This document shows, piece after piece, positions 33,367 to 41,791 of a stretch of DNA of 64,000 nucleotides. Source of the DNA: CADEDH01 sp050330635. GTDB taxonomy: Bacteria; Actinomycetota; Acidimicrobiia; Acidimicrobiales; SZUA-35. The notes below the pieces were generated by a model that ran no database searches, was not told the origin of the DNA, and saw only the letters and a program-made list of their open reading frames with translations. Where the stretch lies: assembly GCA_050330635.1 (NCBI GenBank), contig JBHJNQ010000010.1, positions 1-64,000 of the forward strand, given 5' to 3'. Position 1 is the first letter of the stretch, and each line of letters starts with the position of its first letter. Position numbers and translations under genes: made by a program.

Positions 33367-34110
33367 GCCTGAACGCGTTCCACCCGAGCAAGGGTCTGGG
33401 CGGGCCCGGTTCACGGCCAGCTCGTCGTGGGTCGTCGAGCGAGTCGGTGCCCTTGTGTTGGGGACGTTCCGCCGTCGATGTGGCAGCGCTTGGGCGAGAC
33501 ACCTCCTGCCTGGCTTCTTCGCCTCATGGTTCGCCCTGATCACCGTGCTGGCCTTCTGGGCCGGACGCGACGCGGCGATGGTGGTGGTGTTGCCCAGCTG
33601 GTCGATCGTGCTGGTCGTGGCGGTCATCGTCACAGATAAGCGGGCGCGAGGCCGCCGGGTCGACTGGAACCAGGAGGCCTGGCTGTCGCTGCTCGACGGC
33701 TGTCCGTCGCTCGGCCGTCCGTTCCGCTTCAGGTCGATGCCAGCACCCGGACCGTGACCATCGCAGCCACCGGCTCGACCCCGGTGCGCCACCGGACGAC
33801 GTCGGCCAACACCTTCCTGGTGCCCTGTAGTTATCGGTGACAGGGCGTAGGAGAACCTGCCGGCGACCCGCGTCGCCGCCGACATCACGCAGTGCTCCTC
33901 TCGACCAGCGAGCGTCCGCCCCGATCCGGACACCCGGCTGGGTGGCGGTGGTGAGGGCGGTTCGATGCCGAACACGTCGTGCCACATCCCGCCCGCCGCG
34001 CCGCAGTCCACACCTGCTCGTACCGCAGCACGTTTTCGGATCGATGAAGACGCGCACAAGGGTCGTGTACCCAACAGGGGTACGCCACCGTTCGCTTCCG
34101 AACCCGAGGC
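33367..34110. other. Repeat-rich debris
   Basis: Bases 33367-33530 match 17590-17700 and 19660-19850 (all follow DUF2442 copies). A frame at 33496-33757 encodes two hydrophobic stretches (WFALITVLAFWAG, IVLVVAVIV) but has no clear start. At 33833-33902 the minus strand holds pieces of a VapC (EEHCVMSAAT and FSYAL) brought together by deletion. A weak CTGTCC-type element is at 33912. From 33958 the sequence matches that downstream of the other nucleotidyltransferase copies (11460, 17780). Confidence 0.5.
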
Positions 34111-34602
34111 TCAGCGGTTGCGCAGCTCGTCGCGCAGTGATTCGAGGTAGGGCAATGCCATCTGATCCTTCGGACGATTGGCGGCACGCTTCGAGTCGAT
34201 GATGTCGTCGAGCGATGCGATCCGCACGGAAAGGCCGTCCGCAATCTCGGCCGAGAACGCGTGGGAATTCCACTCGTCGAAGCCCCCCAAACCTCCAGAC
34301 GGACTGAAGGTGAGGTCGATATCGCCGAGGTCGGTCACGAGGTTCAGCATCAACGGCATGTTGGCCAGGAAGGGCCCGTCGATCGGCACCGGGACCGGGT
34401 CACCGCTCGTGCGGATCATCGCGTTCATCCGGCGCAACGCTCGACCGAGGCGATCGAGGTTCTCAGACTGACGGGCCGGGACGACATCGATGTCTTGGGT
34501 CGGCAGCGACGACCCATGGACCACTGACGCAAACCCTCCGACGATGACGTACGCCACGTTCTCCTCGTTCAAGATCTGGCAGATCCGAACGGGGTCGAAC
34601 AT
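34111..34602 (-). CDS. Nucleotidyltransferase, intact copy
   Basis: A 163-residue nucleotidyltransferase: VAYVIVGGFASVVHGSSLPT then QDIDVVPARQSENLDRL holds the DxD motif, and LVTDLGDIDLTFSPSGG a further acidic site. It ends DQMALPYLESLRDELRNR. Its start overlaps the VEPTTP gene (TGATG). It is the reference for the two broken copies at 11614 and 17929. The function is probably nucleotide transfer to a protein or RNA in a toxin-antitoxin pair; the family is known, the target is not. Confidence 0.7.
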   Translation of the reverse strand: MFDPVRICQILNEENVAYVIVGGFASVVHGSSLPTQDIDVVPARQSENLDRLGRALRRMNAMIRTSGDPVPVPIDGPFLANMPLMLNLVTDLGDIDLTFSPSGGLGGFDEWNSHAFSAEIADGLSVRIASLDDIIDSKRAANRPKDQMALPYLESLRDELRNR

Positions 34603-34769
34603 CAGCGTTCCCGACGGAGCGAGGCCTGCGCTCGCTTCTGGATGGCAAGCATGGTGTTTGCAGCCTCGACCATTGCCCGGACGCGCTCAGGCACGGTCAT
34701 CTCCAACTGCCTACGGATCTGACTCACGTCGACCCCTCGGCTGTTCTCGATCGGCGTTGTCGGCTCCAC
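34602..34769 (-). CDS. VEPTTP small protein, copy 3 (partner of intact nucleotidyltransferase)
   Basis: Fifty-five residues from GTG: VEPTTPIENSRGVDVSQIRR then QLEMTVPERVRAMVEAANTM and LAIQKRAQASLRRER. The stop overlaps the nucleotidyltransferase start. It is too short for the common antitoxin folds and is likely a pair of helices. Candidate antitoxin by position only. Confidence 0.6.
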   Translation of the reverse strand: MEPTTPIENSRGVDVSQIRRQLEMTVPERVRAMVEAANTMLAIQKRAQASLRRER

Positions 34770-34828
34770 ATCGCCAGCATACGTGGCACGTCATGATCGA
34801 AGACGCTGACGATGTCGCCGCCGCTGCA

Positions 34829-35070
34829 CCTCGGGGCTTGCACCCGGCGGTGACGACGGCCGAGGGGTCGGTCACGACCGTGGACGCGCTGCGGGGCGGA
34901 GCCGACGGGGGATCTGCCGCACCGGTCGGATCGAGGGCGGCCAGCTCGGCCGCGAACTAGCGAGCCGATGCCTGGCGCTCACCGGGAGCCAGCTGGCGGT
35001 GATCTGGGTCGACGTCGACGCCGTGCTGTCGCGCAGGTAGGCGATGCCGAAATCGGTCAGGCGGGGGCCG
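34829..35070 (-). pseudogene. Pasted VapC and kinase fragments
   Basis: At 34829-34862 the minus strand reads SAVVTAGCKPRG, a piece of VapC. It is joined directly to two segments of the PASTA kinase gene (matching 21425-21550 and 21775-21865), the second pasted after losing about 225 bases. An in-frame stop and the loss of the catalytic core make this a composite remnant. Confidence 0.75.
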
Positions 35071-35155
35071 TCGGCGGGAGATCGCGGGGCTGGGTGTCCG
35101 GTTGGGTCGATGGGGCCGCCGCCAGGGACGGCGCTCGACAGTGAGTACCGGCGCC

Positions 35156-35177
35156 TTGTCCGCCCCCATCCGGACAG
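35156..35177. repeat. 22-base element at the start of the HNH remnant
   Basis: TTGTCC-N10-GGACAG; the core has one change (CCCCATCC). Confidence 0.6.
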
Positions 35178-35623
35178 TGGGTCGGAGACGGCGTCGATGG
35201 TCATGGCCCGTGCGTTCAGTGGGTTGTTGATCCGGGGGGCCAACACCACCCCGTCGTTCACCAACCAGCGGGTGGGGGTCGAGATCGGTGTCCTGGCCGA
35301 TCACGACACCTTGGAGCGTGGCCCCCACGAGTACTCGGTGCTGGAGACCGCCGACGGGCTGGCCCTCACCCCCAGCCAGGTGGGCAGACTGTGCTGCGAC
35401 GCCACCCTACGGCGGGTCACCACCGGTGGTCCCGACCGGCTGTCGGTGTCTCGAGCGGCCCGCACGGCAACACCGGCCCAACGAGTGGCCCTGTTGGCGC
35501 TGTATGGCGGGTGTGCCATCAGCGGGGCCGACTGGTCCGACTGCGAGATCCACCATGTCGTGTACTGGGAACACGACGGGCCCACCGACCTCGACAACCT
35601 CGGTGGCAGTGGTGAGGGCGGTG

Positions 35624-35645
35624 CTGTCCTGCCCGATCCGGACAG
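35624..35645. repeat. 22-base element at the end of the HNH remnant
   Basis: CTGTCC-N10-GGACAG with perfect arms, identical to 19920-19941. It lies where HNH homology ends, so it may have taken part in the rearrangement. Confidence 0.6.
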
Positions 35646-35698
35646 TGCCCTCGGAGAGGTTGCAGGTGGCATCCGGCGAGTTGGCACTGCCCCGTCCG

Positions 35699-36112
35699 TC
35701 AAAGGCTGATGACGTCGACGAGTTCCTCGAGCGCTTGGAAGTCGTCGGGGTTGCGGGTGTAGAGCGGGATGTTTGCTGCGACTGCGGTGGCGGCGATGAG
35801 GAGGTCGACGACTCGTGCCCCTCGGGGCTTGCGCCCGGAGGTGACGACGGCCGAGAGGACGCGGCCGTAGGCGCGGGCGGCGTCGGCGTCGAAGGGGAGG
35901 GGGTCGAAGGTGGCTTCGACTCGTTGGAGTCGGTCCTGACGGCGGCTGCGCTCGTTCGGGTCGTCGGTGGCGTGCGGCCCGGCGGCGAGCTCGGCGAGGG
36001 TGATGGCGCTGACGGCTACTTCGAGGGGTAGTGAGGTGGCTGGGATGTTTTCGAGGTCGATGATCACCGAGGTGTCCAAGAGGCCGCGTAGCGGTCGAAC
36101 TCGGCTAGGCAC
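35699..36112 (-). CDS. vapC: VapC toxin (PIN domain), copy 2
   Basis: One hundred thirty-seven residues from GTG, differing from copy 1 (16291-16704) at a few positions (ARVVDLL for ARAVDLL, EELVDVISL for EELVEVISL). All acidic PIN residues are present. Start overlaps the VapB stop by eight bases. Confidence 0.88.
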   Translation of the reverse strand: MPSRVRPLRGLLDTSVIIDLENIPATSLPLEVAVSAITLAELAAGPHATDDPNERSRRQDRLQRVEATFDPLPFDADAARAYGRVLSAVVTSGRKPRGARVVDLLIAATAVAANIPLYTRNPDDFQALEELVDVISL

Positions 36113-36359
36113 GGGGGGTGAGGTCCTGGTCGGCGACCTGGTCGAGGTCATGGCGCAGTCGGTCGTAGTCGACGGCGGGCGCTGCTCGGAACAGTTCGAT
36201 GGCAGCTTCGGCCCGCACGAACCGGTGGCGACGCAAGGGGCCGAGTTCGCCGATCGGCTCGCCGTTTCGGGTGATGATGAAGGTCTCGCCCTCGACCAGG
36301 GCGCGCATGATGCGGCCGCTGTCGTTGCGTAGTTCTCGCTGGCTGATCTCGGCGCTCAT
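36105..36359 (-). CDS. vapB: VapB antitoxin (Phd type), copy 2
   Basis: Eighty-four residues, MSAEISQRELRNDSGRIMRA to DQVADQDLTPRA, about 93 percent identical to copy 1. Because the toxin-binding tails are almost the same, the two modules should cross-neutralise. Palindromic operator just upstream. Confidence 0.85.
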   Translation of the reverse strand: MSAEISQRELRNDSGRIMRALVEGETFIITRNGEPIGELGPLRRHRFVRAEAAIELFRAAPAVDYDRLRHDLDQVADQDLTPRA

Positions 36360-36370
36360 GCCCCGGGAGT

Positions 36371-36387
36371 GTAGCACGTGGTGCTAC
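36371..36387. promoter_or_regulatory. VapBC operator palindrome
   Basis: GTAGCAC-GTG-GTGCTAC, perfect seven-base arms, 11 bases before the vapB ATG; same arms as at 16963-16979. Confidence 0.65.
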
Positions 36388-36559
36388 ACCCCGGGCTCGT
36401 ATGCTGCCCGCACCGTCTCGATCGCTCCAACGACGTGGATGCGATGATCAGGTTGCCCCCATGCTCGGGGTGACTCCCAGACCTCATCTCTCGACAGCAG
36501 CTCGCCGGTTGCAGGTTACGCTCCGCTGAGCGCCCGCCCGGTGGCGGCAACACACCGCG

Positions 36560-38491
36560 TCAGCTCCATCGCCGGTCGAGGTCGAGGCCGTAGTTGCGCA
36601 GTTTGCGGTACAGGGTCGAGCGGGCCATGCCGATCGACTTCGCCGCTTCGGTCTTGTTCCCGTCCGCCCGGTCGAGGGCTTGGAGGACCACTTCGAGTTC
36701 CGCTCGCTCGAGTTGGCCGAGGAAGGGGGCGTTGGCTCGGGCCAGGAGCTCGGGTGGCAGGTCGGCTGCGGCCACGTCTCGGTGCCGGTGGGTGAGCACG
36801 ATCTGACGGACGACCCGTTCGAGCTCTCGGATGTTGTCGGGCCATTCGTGTCGTCCGAGGGCCTGCAGGGCGTCGCTCCGCCATCGGAGCGGCTCCCGGC
36901 GGCCGTTGCCGTGATCGGCGTTGTGGTGACGGGCCGTCAGCGCCTCCACGATCGGGCCGAGATCATCGGGCCGATCTCGGAGCGGAGGTACGACGACCCG
37001 GACCGCGCCGAGGGTGTTGACGAGCGGCAGGCTGGCCGCTGACGATCCCGCCGTGTCCCGCCGTAACGTGGCCAGCAGCCTCGGCCGGTGGGCGGGGTGG
37101 GCGTCGAGGACGGCGACGACCGCAGCCGCCGCCCGCCGATCGAGGGCATCGACATGGCAGAGCACGATCGTGCCGCCACGCTCGGTCAACCGACGTCGCA
37201 GGCCGACCGCCCACGCCGCCAGGCCATCGACGGCCACCATCTCGGCGCACACGAGGTGGAGCGGACCGTGGCCCCCGGCCAGCTCGTGGATGGCCCGGGC
37301 CAGCGCCAGCTTTCCGGCGCCCTGCTCGCCCTCGATCAGGCACGGCGCGTCCTGGAACGCCACCATCGTGGCCATCTCGGTGACACGCCGCCAGGCCGAG
37401 CTGGTCCCGACCAATCCGCCGGGAAGGACCTGCGCCTTCCCGCCGTCCGACGGCAACGGAACCGGGCCGGTCGCCGGGTTGGCCGCCTCGCAGCTCGACA
37501 GATCGATCACCGCCCCCAGCAACTCGTCGGCCTCGTACGCCGGCTGGCACCTGGCGACCAGGGTGGTCCCGTCCCTGGTCGAGAACTGGAAGGTGGTCCG
37601 CCGGTCTCGGGTGGCGGCCGACGACTGCTCCCACAGGGAGACGATGTCGACGTCGCTCAGGATCCTGGTCGCGGCCGCGGAGGCGATGACCATGTCTTCG
37701 CTCAGCGACAGCACGGCCCGACTCCGACCCCGATTGACGACCAGGAACCGTTCCAGCAGGGCCCGCTCGCGGACCGAAGCCCGGGAGTACAGCATCCGCT
37801 CGATGTCGCTGGCGGCCCGGACCGCCAGCGGCAACAGGAGGGCGTTGGTGTCCTCGAACCGGCACGTCAGGTCGATCACGCCCTCGAGCCGCCCGCTGAT
37901 CGGGTGGCGGATCGGTGCCCCGGCACAGGTCAGGCCGAGGTACTGCGACGCGAAGTGCTCGGCGTCGCACACCTGGAACGGGCGACGGGTCTCGATGACG
38001 GTGCCGAGACCGTTGGTGCCGACGACGTCCTCCCGGAGAGAGAAACCGATGCTCGACCGGTTGTCGTCGAGGATGGCGGCCAAGGCGGGCGTGTCGGCCC
38101 ACCGGTCGAGGATCCAGCCGTTGTGGTCGGTGAGGATGATCGACACGTTCGTTCCGCTCAGCTCGCCGGCCAACTTGTCGATCACCGGTCGGGACGCCAG
38201 CCGCAGCCCGGCGGCCCGCTGCTCGTTCGACTCGAACGGCGGATCGAGGTCGTCCGGAGCGAGCCCCGCCACCCGGCTCCGCCGCCACGACCCGAGGATC
38301 TCGTTGCGGATCGGGGCCGGCGACGGACGCCACGGGCCAGCCGACCCCTCGCTCAGGAACGCCTCCCGAGCCAGGCGGAGGCGGCGTTGGGCGTCGCGGT
38401 CGCGGGCCAGGGCCGCACCATGGCACGCGACGGTGGCCGGCGAATCGACCAACGCCGTCACCGTGGCTGGCTCACGTCGTGTATCGGCCAT
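36560..38491 (-). CDS. AcoR-type (sigma-54 activator-like) regulator
   Basis: A 643-residue regulator. A GAF-type sensor lies at about 80-230 and is followed by a second sensory stretch. The AAA-like domain begins near GLVGTSSAWRRVTEMATMVA, with CLIEGEQGAGKLALARAIHE as Walker A. It ends with DRPDDLGPIVEALTARHH and HEWPDNIRELERVVRQIV. A Fis-type helix-turn-helix closes the protein (GNKTEAAKSIGMARSTLYRK). The GAFTGA loop that contacts sigma-54 is not visible, as in related actinobacterial regulators. It is divergent from a hydrolase/monooxygenase operon and probably controls it in response to a small organic substrate. Confidence 0.8.
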   Translation of the reverse strand: MADTRREPATVTALVDSPATVACHGAALARDRDAQRRLRLAREAFLSEGSAGPWRPSPAPIRNEILGSWRRSRVAGLAPDDLDPPFESNEQRAAGLRLASRPVIDKLAGELSGTNVSIILTDHNGWILDRWADTPALAAILDDNRSSIGFSLREDVVGTNGLGTVIETRRPFQVCDAEHFASQYLGLTCAGAPIRHPISGRLEGVIDLTCRFEDTNALLLPLAVRAASDIERMLYSRASVRERALLERFLVVNRGRSRAVLSLSEDMVIASAAATRILSDVDIVSLWEQSSAATRDRRTTFQFSTRDGTTLVARCQPAYEADELLGAVIDLSSCEAANPATGPVPLPSDGGKAQVLPGGLVGTSSAWRRVTEMATMVAFQDAPCLIEGEQGAGKLALARAIHELAGGHGPLHLVCAEMVAVDGLAAWAVGLRRRLTERGGTIVLCHVDALDRRAAAAVVAVLDAHPAHRPRLLATLRRDTAGSSAASLPLVNTLGAVRVVVPPLRDRPDDLGPIVEALTARHHNADHGNGRREPLRWRSDALQALGRHEWPDNIRELERVVRQIVLTHRHRDVAAADLPPELLARANAPFLGQLERAELEVVLQALDRADGNKTEAAKSIGMARSTLYRKLRNYGLDLDRRWS

Positions 38492-38553
38492 GTGACACCG
38501 GCCCCCTGAATGTCCCCCTGCCGCATTCTCCCATCGGGCCCGGCCGCCGTCGA

Positions 38554-38570
38554 TGTCCGATTATCGGACA
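38554..38570. promoter_or_regulatory. Palindrome in the divergent promoter
   Basis: TGTCCGA-TTA-TCGGACA, perfect seven-base arms, between the AcoR-type gene and the hydrolase operon. The obvious candidate is the regulator's own binding site. No -24/-12 (GG/GC) promoter was recognised. Confidence 0.55.
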
Positions 38571-38683
38571 ACCCCACCCGGTCGGGCCCGCGGCGTAGCG
38601 GAAAGCGACGGTGCAACCCCACTTTCGAACAACGATCGACGCCTCGCCGCCAGCACCATCGGTGCTGAAGGGGAGGTTCCACG

Positions 38684-39472
38684 ATGGCAACCGTTGAACG
38701 CATGTGGGCACTGGATGCCCCCACATTCACCATGGACAGCTCGCTGCTGATGGTCGGATCTCTCGGGGAGATCACCGTCCGAGTCACCAGCTTCCTCGTG
38801 CAGCACGCCAGGGGCCTCGTGTTGTTCGACACCCAGCTCGACCCCGCCTCCTACGACGACGACCCGGCCTCGGTGTTCGGGGAGGGTTTGCAGGCGGTCA
38901 TCAACCTCGACGCCAGTCCCGACCAGCGGGTCGACCGCCAGATCGAGGCCCTCGGGTTCCGGACCACCGACGTGACCCACGTGGTCATCTCCCACCTCCA
39001 CTTCGACCACTCGGGCTGCGCCCGGCTGTTCCCCGAAGCCAAGTTCTACTGCGGCCTCGGCGAGATCCGCCACGCCTACTGGCCGGAGCCGGCCGGGGCG
39101 GGATTCTTCCGGCTGGAAGACCTGCTCCCCCTGCGGAACTTCGATTGGACCGAGCTCTACGAGGACCACGACCTGTTCGGCGACGGCAGCCTGACCTTGC
39201 TCCACACCCCGGGCCACACCCCCGGTGAGCTGAGCATGATGGTCAGGCTGCCCGACCGGAACCTGATCGTGACCGGCGACACCGCCCACCTGGCCCAAGG
39301 GTTCGACGGCCTCGTACCCATGCCGTTCAGCGTCAACACCGAGTTGTCGGTGCGATCGATGCGCAAACTCCACCGGCTGGCGGTCGAGAACGACGCGTTT
39401 GTGTGGGTGTCACACGAACCCGACCACTACCACCACATGAACTCGCCCACCATGCTGGGGGAGCCGGCGTGA
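38684..39472 (+). CDS. Metallo-beta-lactamase-fold hydrolase (lactonase-like)
   Basis: A 262-residue enzyme with the metal motif HVVISHLHFDHSGCA (HxHxDH), a further histidine in TLLHTPGHTPGEL, the aspartate in LIVTGDTAHLA and a late histidine in WVSHEPDHYHH. This arrangement is that of the N-acyl-homoserine lactonase group. Next to a Baeyer-Villiger monooxygenase, hydrolysis of the lactone product is the natural guess. A GGGGAGG ribosome site precedes the ATG. The stop overlaps the next gene. Confidence 0.8.
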   Translation: MATVERMWALDAPTFTMDSSLLMVGSLGEITVRVTSFLVQHARGLVLFDTQLDPASYDDDPASVFGEGLQAVINLDASPDQRVDRQIEALGFRTTDVTHVVISHLHFDHSGCARLFPEAKFYCGLGEIRHAYWPEPAGAGFFRLEDLLPLRNFDWTELYEDHDLFGDGSLTLLHTPGHTPGELSMMVRLPDRNLIVTGDTAHLAQGFDGLVPMPFSVNTELSVRSMRKLHRLAVENDAFVWVSHEPDHYHHMNSPTMLGEPA

Positions 39473-39957
39473 CCGTCCGGGTCGACTACCGCTGCCGGCG
39501 CTGCGGCCACGTGGTCGAGCTCGAGGTGGCGACCCCGCCCGCCGCCACCCGCTGCCGGAGCTGTGGCTCCACGGCCAAACGACAGTGGAGCCTGTTCGGG
39601 GTCGGCCGGCGTGACCTTCGGACCGCCGTCGAGGGCGCCGTCGAGGGCGCCGTCGCCCCCTCGCCCGGTCTGGGGCCGGGCGGTGGGCGCAGCAGCGAGC
39701 CGTGTCGCACGAGCCCCGGGGTTCCCGGGCTGTGCCTGCTGGGCGACAGCGCAGCGCGCGCGCTGGTGGCGCGCGCCACCAACGACGGCCGGTCGCTCGA
39801 ACGCGAACAGCGTCGCCAGACCGCCCACCTGAGCGAGACCGGACGTCACGGGACGGTCGTCTCCGACCACGGGCACAGCCACGGCCACGGCCACGGCGGA
39901 GCGAACCCAGCCAGCGACAACCGGTCCGCCACCCGCGGGCCACGAGAGATCACCTAG
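39469..39957 (+). CDS. FmdB-type zinc-ribbon protein
   Basis: A 162-residue protein with an N-terminal zinc ribbon (YRCRRCGHVVELEVATPPAA then TRCRSCGSTAKRQWS), two CxxC pairs, as in FmdB regulatory proteins. The rest is low complexity and ends in a His/Gly-rich stretch (DHGHSHGHGHGG) that may bind metal. The GTG overlaps the hydrolase stop (GTGA). Small zinc-ribbon proteins often sit beside amidase or monooxygenase genes; the role is unclear. Confidence 0.7.
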   Translation: MTVRVDYRCRRCGHVVELEVATPPAATRCRSCGSTAKRQWSLFGVGRRDLRTAVEGAVEGAVAPSPGLGPGGGRSSEPCRTSPGVPGLCLLGDSAARALVARATNDGRSLEREQRRQTAHLSETGRHGTVVSDHGHSHGHGHGGANPASDNRSATRGPREIT

Positions 39958-39990
39958 ACACGATCACGTCCTACCCAACAGGAGACAGCC

Positions 39991-41601
39991 ATGGCGAACA
40001 ACCCCGTCGACGACCTCGATGTGCTGGTGGTGGGGGCCGGGTTCTCCGGCGTCTACCAGCTGTACCGGCTCCGCGACCTCGACTTCAAGGTCCACCTGAT
40101 CGAGGCCGGATCCGGCCCGGGCGGGATCTGGCACTGGAACTGCTACCCGGGGGCCAGAACCGACACCCACGCCGACATCTACCAGTTCAGCCGGGAAGAC
40201 CTCACCAGCGGCTGGAACTGGTCGGAACAGTTCCCGTCGTGGTCGGAGATGCGCTCCTACTTCGACTACGTCGACGACAAGCTCGAGCTGAGCAAGGACA
40301 TCAGCTTCAACACCCGCGTCGTCGCCGCCGAGTTCGACGAATCGGCCAACAAGTGGACCGTGACCTGCGACGACGGCTCGACGATCCGAGCCTCCTTCCT
40401 CGACATCAACACCGGGTTCGGGTCGAAGCCCTACATCCCCGACCTCGAGGGCCTCGACTCGTTCCAAGGGCGCTGCCATCACACCGCGCTGTGGCCCCAG
40501 GAGGGGCTGAGCCTCGCCGGTAAGCGGGTCGGCGTCATCGGCACCGGGGCCAGCGGGGTGCAGGTCGCCCAGGAAGCGTCACTCGACGCCGCCCACCTCA
40601 CGATCTTCCAGCGCACCCCGAACCTGGCGCTCCCCATGCAGCAGAGACGGCTCACCGTCGAAGACAACGACGCCATGCGGGCGCAGTACCCCGAGGTGTT
40701 CCCGATCCGGGGCGAGACCTTCGCCGGCTTCGACTTCGACTTCCTCGACAAGAACGCCACCGAGGTCACCGCCGAAGAGCGAAACGCCACCTACGAGCGG
40801 CTCTGGCAGGGGGGCGGCTTCCGCTTCTGGTTGGCGACCTTCCAGGACACCCTGTTCGACGACGAAGCCAACCGCTACGCCTACGACTTCTGGCGCCACA
40901 AGGTCCGGGCCCGGATCAACGACCCAGCAGTGGCGGAGAAGTTGGCCCCGACCGAGCCCCCTCACCCGTTCGGGGTCAAGCGGCCGTCGCTCGAGCAGTG
41001 GTACTACGACATGTTCAACAACGACAACGTCAGCCTCGTCGACCTCAACGAGACCCCGATCGAACGGATCACGCCCGCAGGGGTGCAGACCACCGCCGGG
41101 GAACACGAGCTCGACATCCTGGTGCTCGCCACCGGCTTCGACGCCGTGACCGGCGGGCTGACGAGCATCGACATCCGCAGCACCGACGGCAAGACCTTCG
41201 GCGACGTGTGGGCCGACGGGGTCAGGACCCAGTTGGGGGTCGCCACGGCCGGCTTCCCGAACCTGCTGTTCGGCTACGGGCCGCAGTCTCCCTGCGCCTT
41301 CTGCAACGGACCGACCAGCGCCGAATACCAGGGCGAGCTGGTCGTCCAGACGCTGGTTCATCTGCGGGACAACGGCCTCGTCCGGATCGAGGCGACCCCG
41401 GAGGCCCAGGAGGAGTGGCGGACCCTGATCGCCGACTTCTGGGACAGCACCCTGTTCCCCCAGGCGAAGTCGTGGTACACCGGCGTCAACATCCCCGGCA
41501 AGACCGTCGAGAGCCTGAACTTCCCGCTCGGTCTCCCCACCTACCGGGAGAAGTACCAGGAGAGCGTCGACAACGGCTACGCCGGATTCGTCCTCACCTA
41601 G
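39991..41601 (+). CDS. Baeyer-Villiger monooxygenase
   Basis: A 536-residue flavoprotein with FAD-binding VVGAGFSGVYQLYRL (GxGxxG at 15-20), the type I fingerprint FQGRCHHTALWP (158-169) and the NADPH-binding GVIGTGASGVQVA (about 181-193). A further GATGFD-like ATGFDAVTGG lies later. Such enzymes insert oxygen next to a ketone to give an ester or lactone. Length and motifs match the cyclohexanone monooxygenase group. CAGGAGAC precedes the ATG. It forms an operon with the lactonase-like hydrolase. Confidence 0.92.
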   Translation: MANNPVDDLDVLVVGAGFSGVYQLYRLRDLDFKVHLIEAGSGPGGIWHWNCYPGARTDTHADIYQFSREDLTSGWNWSEQFPSWSEMRSYFDYVDDKLELSKDISFNTRVVAAEFDESANKWTVTCDDGSTIRASFLDINTGFGSKPYIPDLEGLDSFQGRCHHTALWPQEGLSLAGKRVGVIGTGASGVQVAQEASLDAAHLTIFQRTPNLALPMQQRRLTVEDNDAMRAQYPEVFPIRGETFAGFDFDFLDKNATEVTAEERNATYERLWQGGGFRFWLATFQDTLFDDEANRYAYDFWRHKVRARINDPAVAEKLAPTEPPHPFGVKRPSLEQWYYDMFNNDNVSLVDLNETPIERITPAGVQTTAGEHELDILVLATGFDAVTGGLTSIDIRSTDGKTFGDVWADGVRTQLGVATAGFPNLLFGYGPQSPCAFCNGPTSAEYQGELVVQTLVHLRDNGLVRIEATPEAQEEWRTLIADFWDSTLFPQAKSWYTGVNIPGKTVESLNFPLGLPTYREKYQESVDNGYAGFVLT

Positions 41602-41791
41602 CCGACACCTAGCCGACACCTAGCCGTGTCGACGACACGTCCGCTCCACCTGGTCCGCCAGTGTCGGGTCGAGCGGGCCGGCCGATCGAATCCCGGCGCC
41701 TCGGGGGGGTCGGCTCGCGCCCGGATTGAGTTGGTTCTCCCACGTCCAGATTTGTCGCGGCTGATAGCCTCGGCCGTTTGGTGGGAGAAGC
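41602..41791. repeat. Short tandem repeat and DUF2442 scrap
   Basis: CCTAGCCGACA is repeated in tandem after the monooxygenase stop (about 41599-41625). Then GGTCCGCCAGTGTCGGGTCG (about 41652) matches the 3' tail of the DUF2442 genes. The second polysaccharide cluster begins directly after, so accessory-type debris reaches its edge. Confidence 0.55.

Larger units (their letters stand above)
35100..35709 (+). pseudogene. DUF222/HNH endonuclease, truncated
   Basis: From about residue 260 of the intact gene onward the frame reads SMVMARAFSGLLIRGANTTP, TETADGLALT-like LETADGLALTPSQVGRLCCD and CAISGADWSDCEIHHVVYWE then DLDNL, where it is cut before the RRWHH half of the HNH site. It then passes into a second CTGTCC-N10-GGACAG element and unrelated sequence to a stop. 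Not active. Confidence 0.8.

Noticed and set aside
10722..36387. Integron or CRISPR explanation for the repeats
   Set aside because: No attC-like hairpins at gene ends, no regular repeat-spacer pattern, no integrase or cas genes.
37014..38495. Plus-strand frames of about 480 codons opposite the AcoR-type gene
   Set aside because: Antisense shadows; the minus-strand gene has clear sensor, ATPase and Fis motifs.
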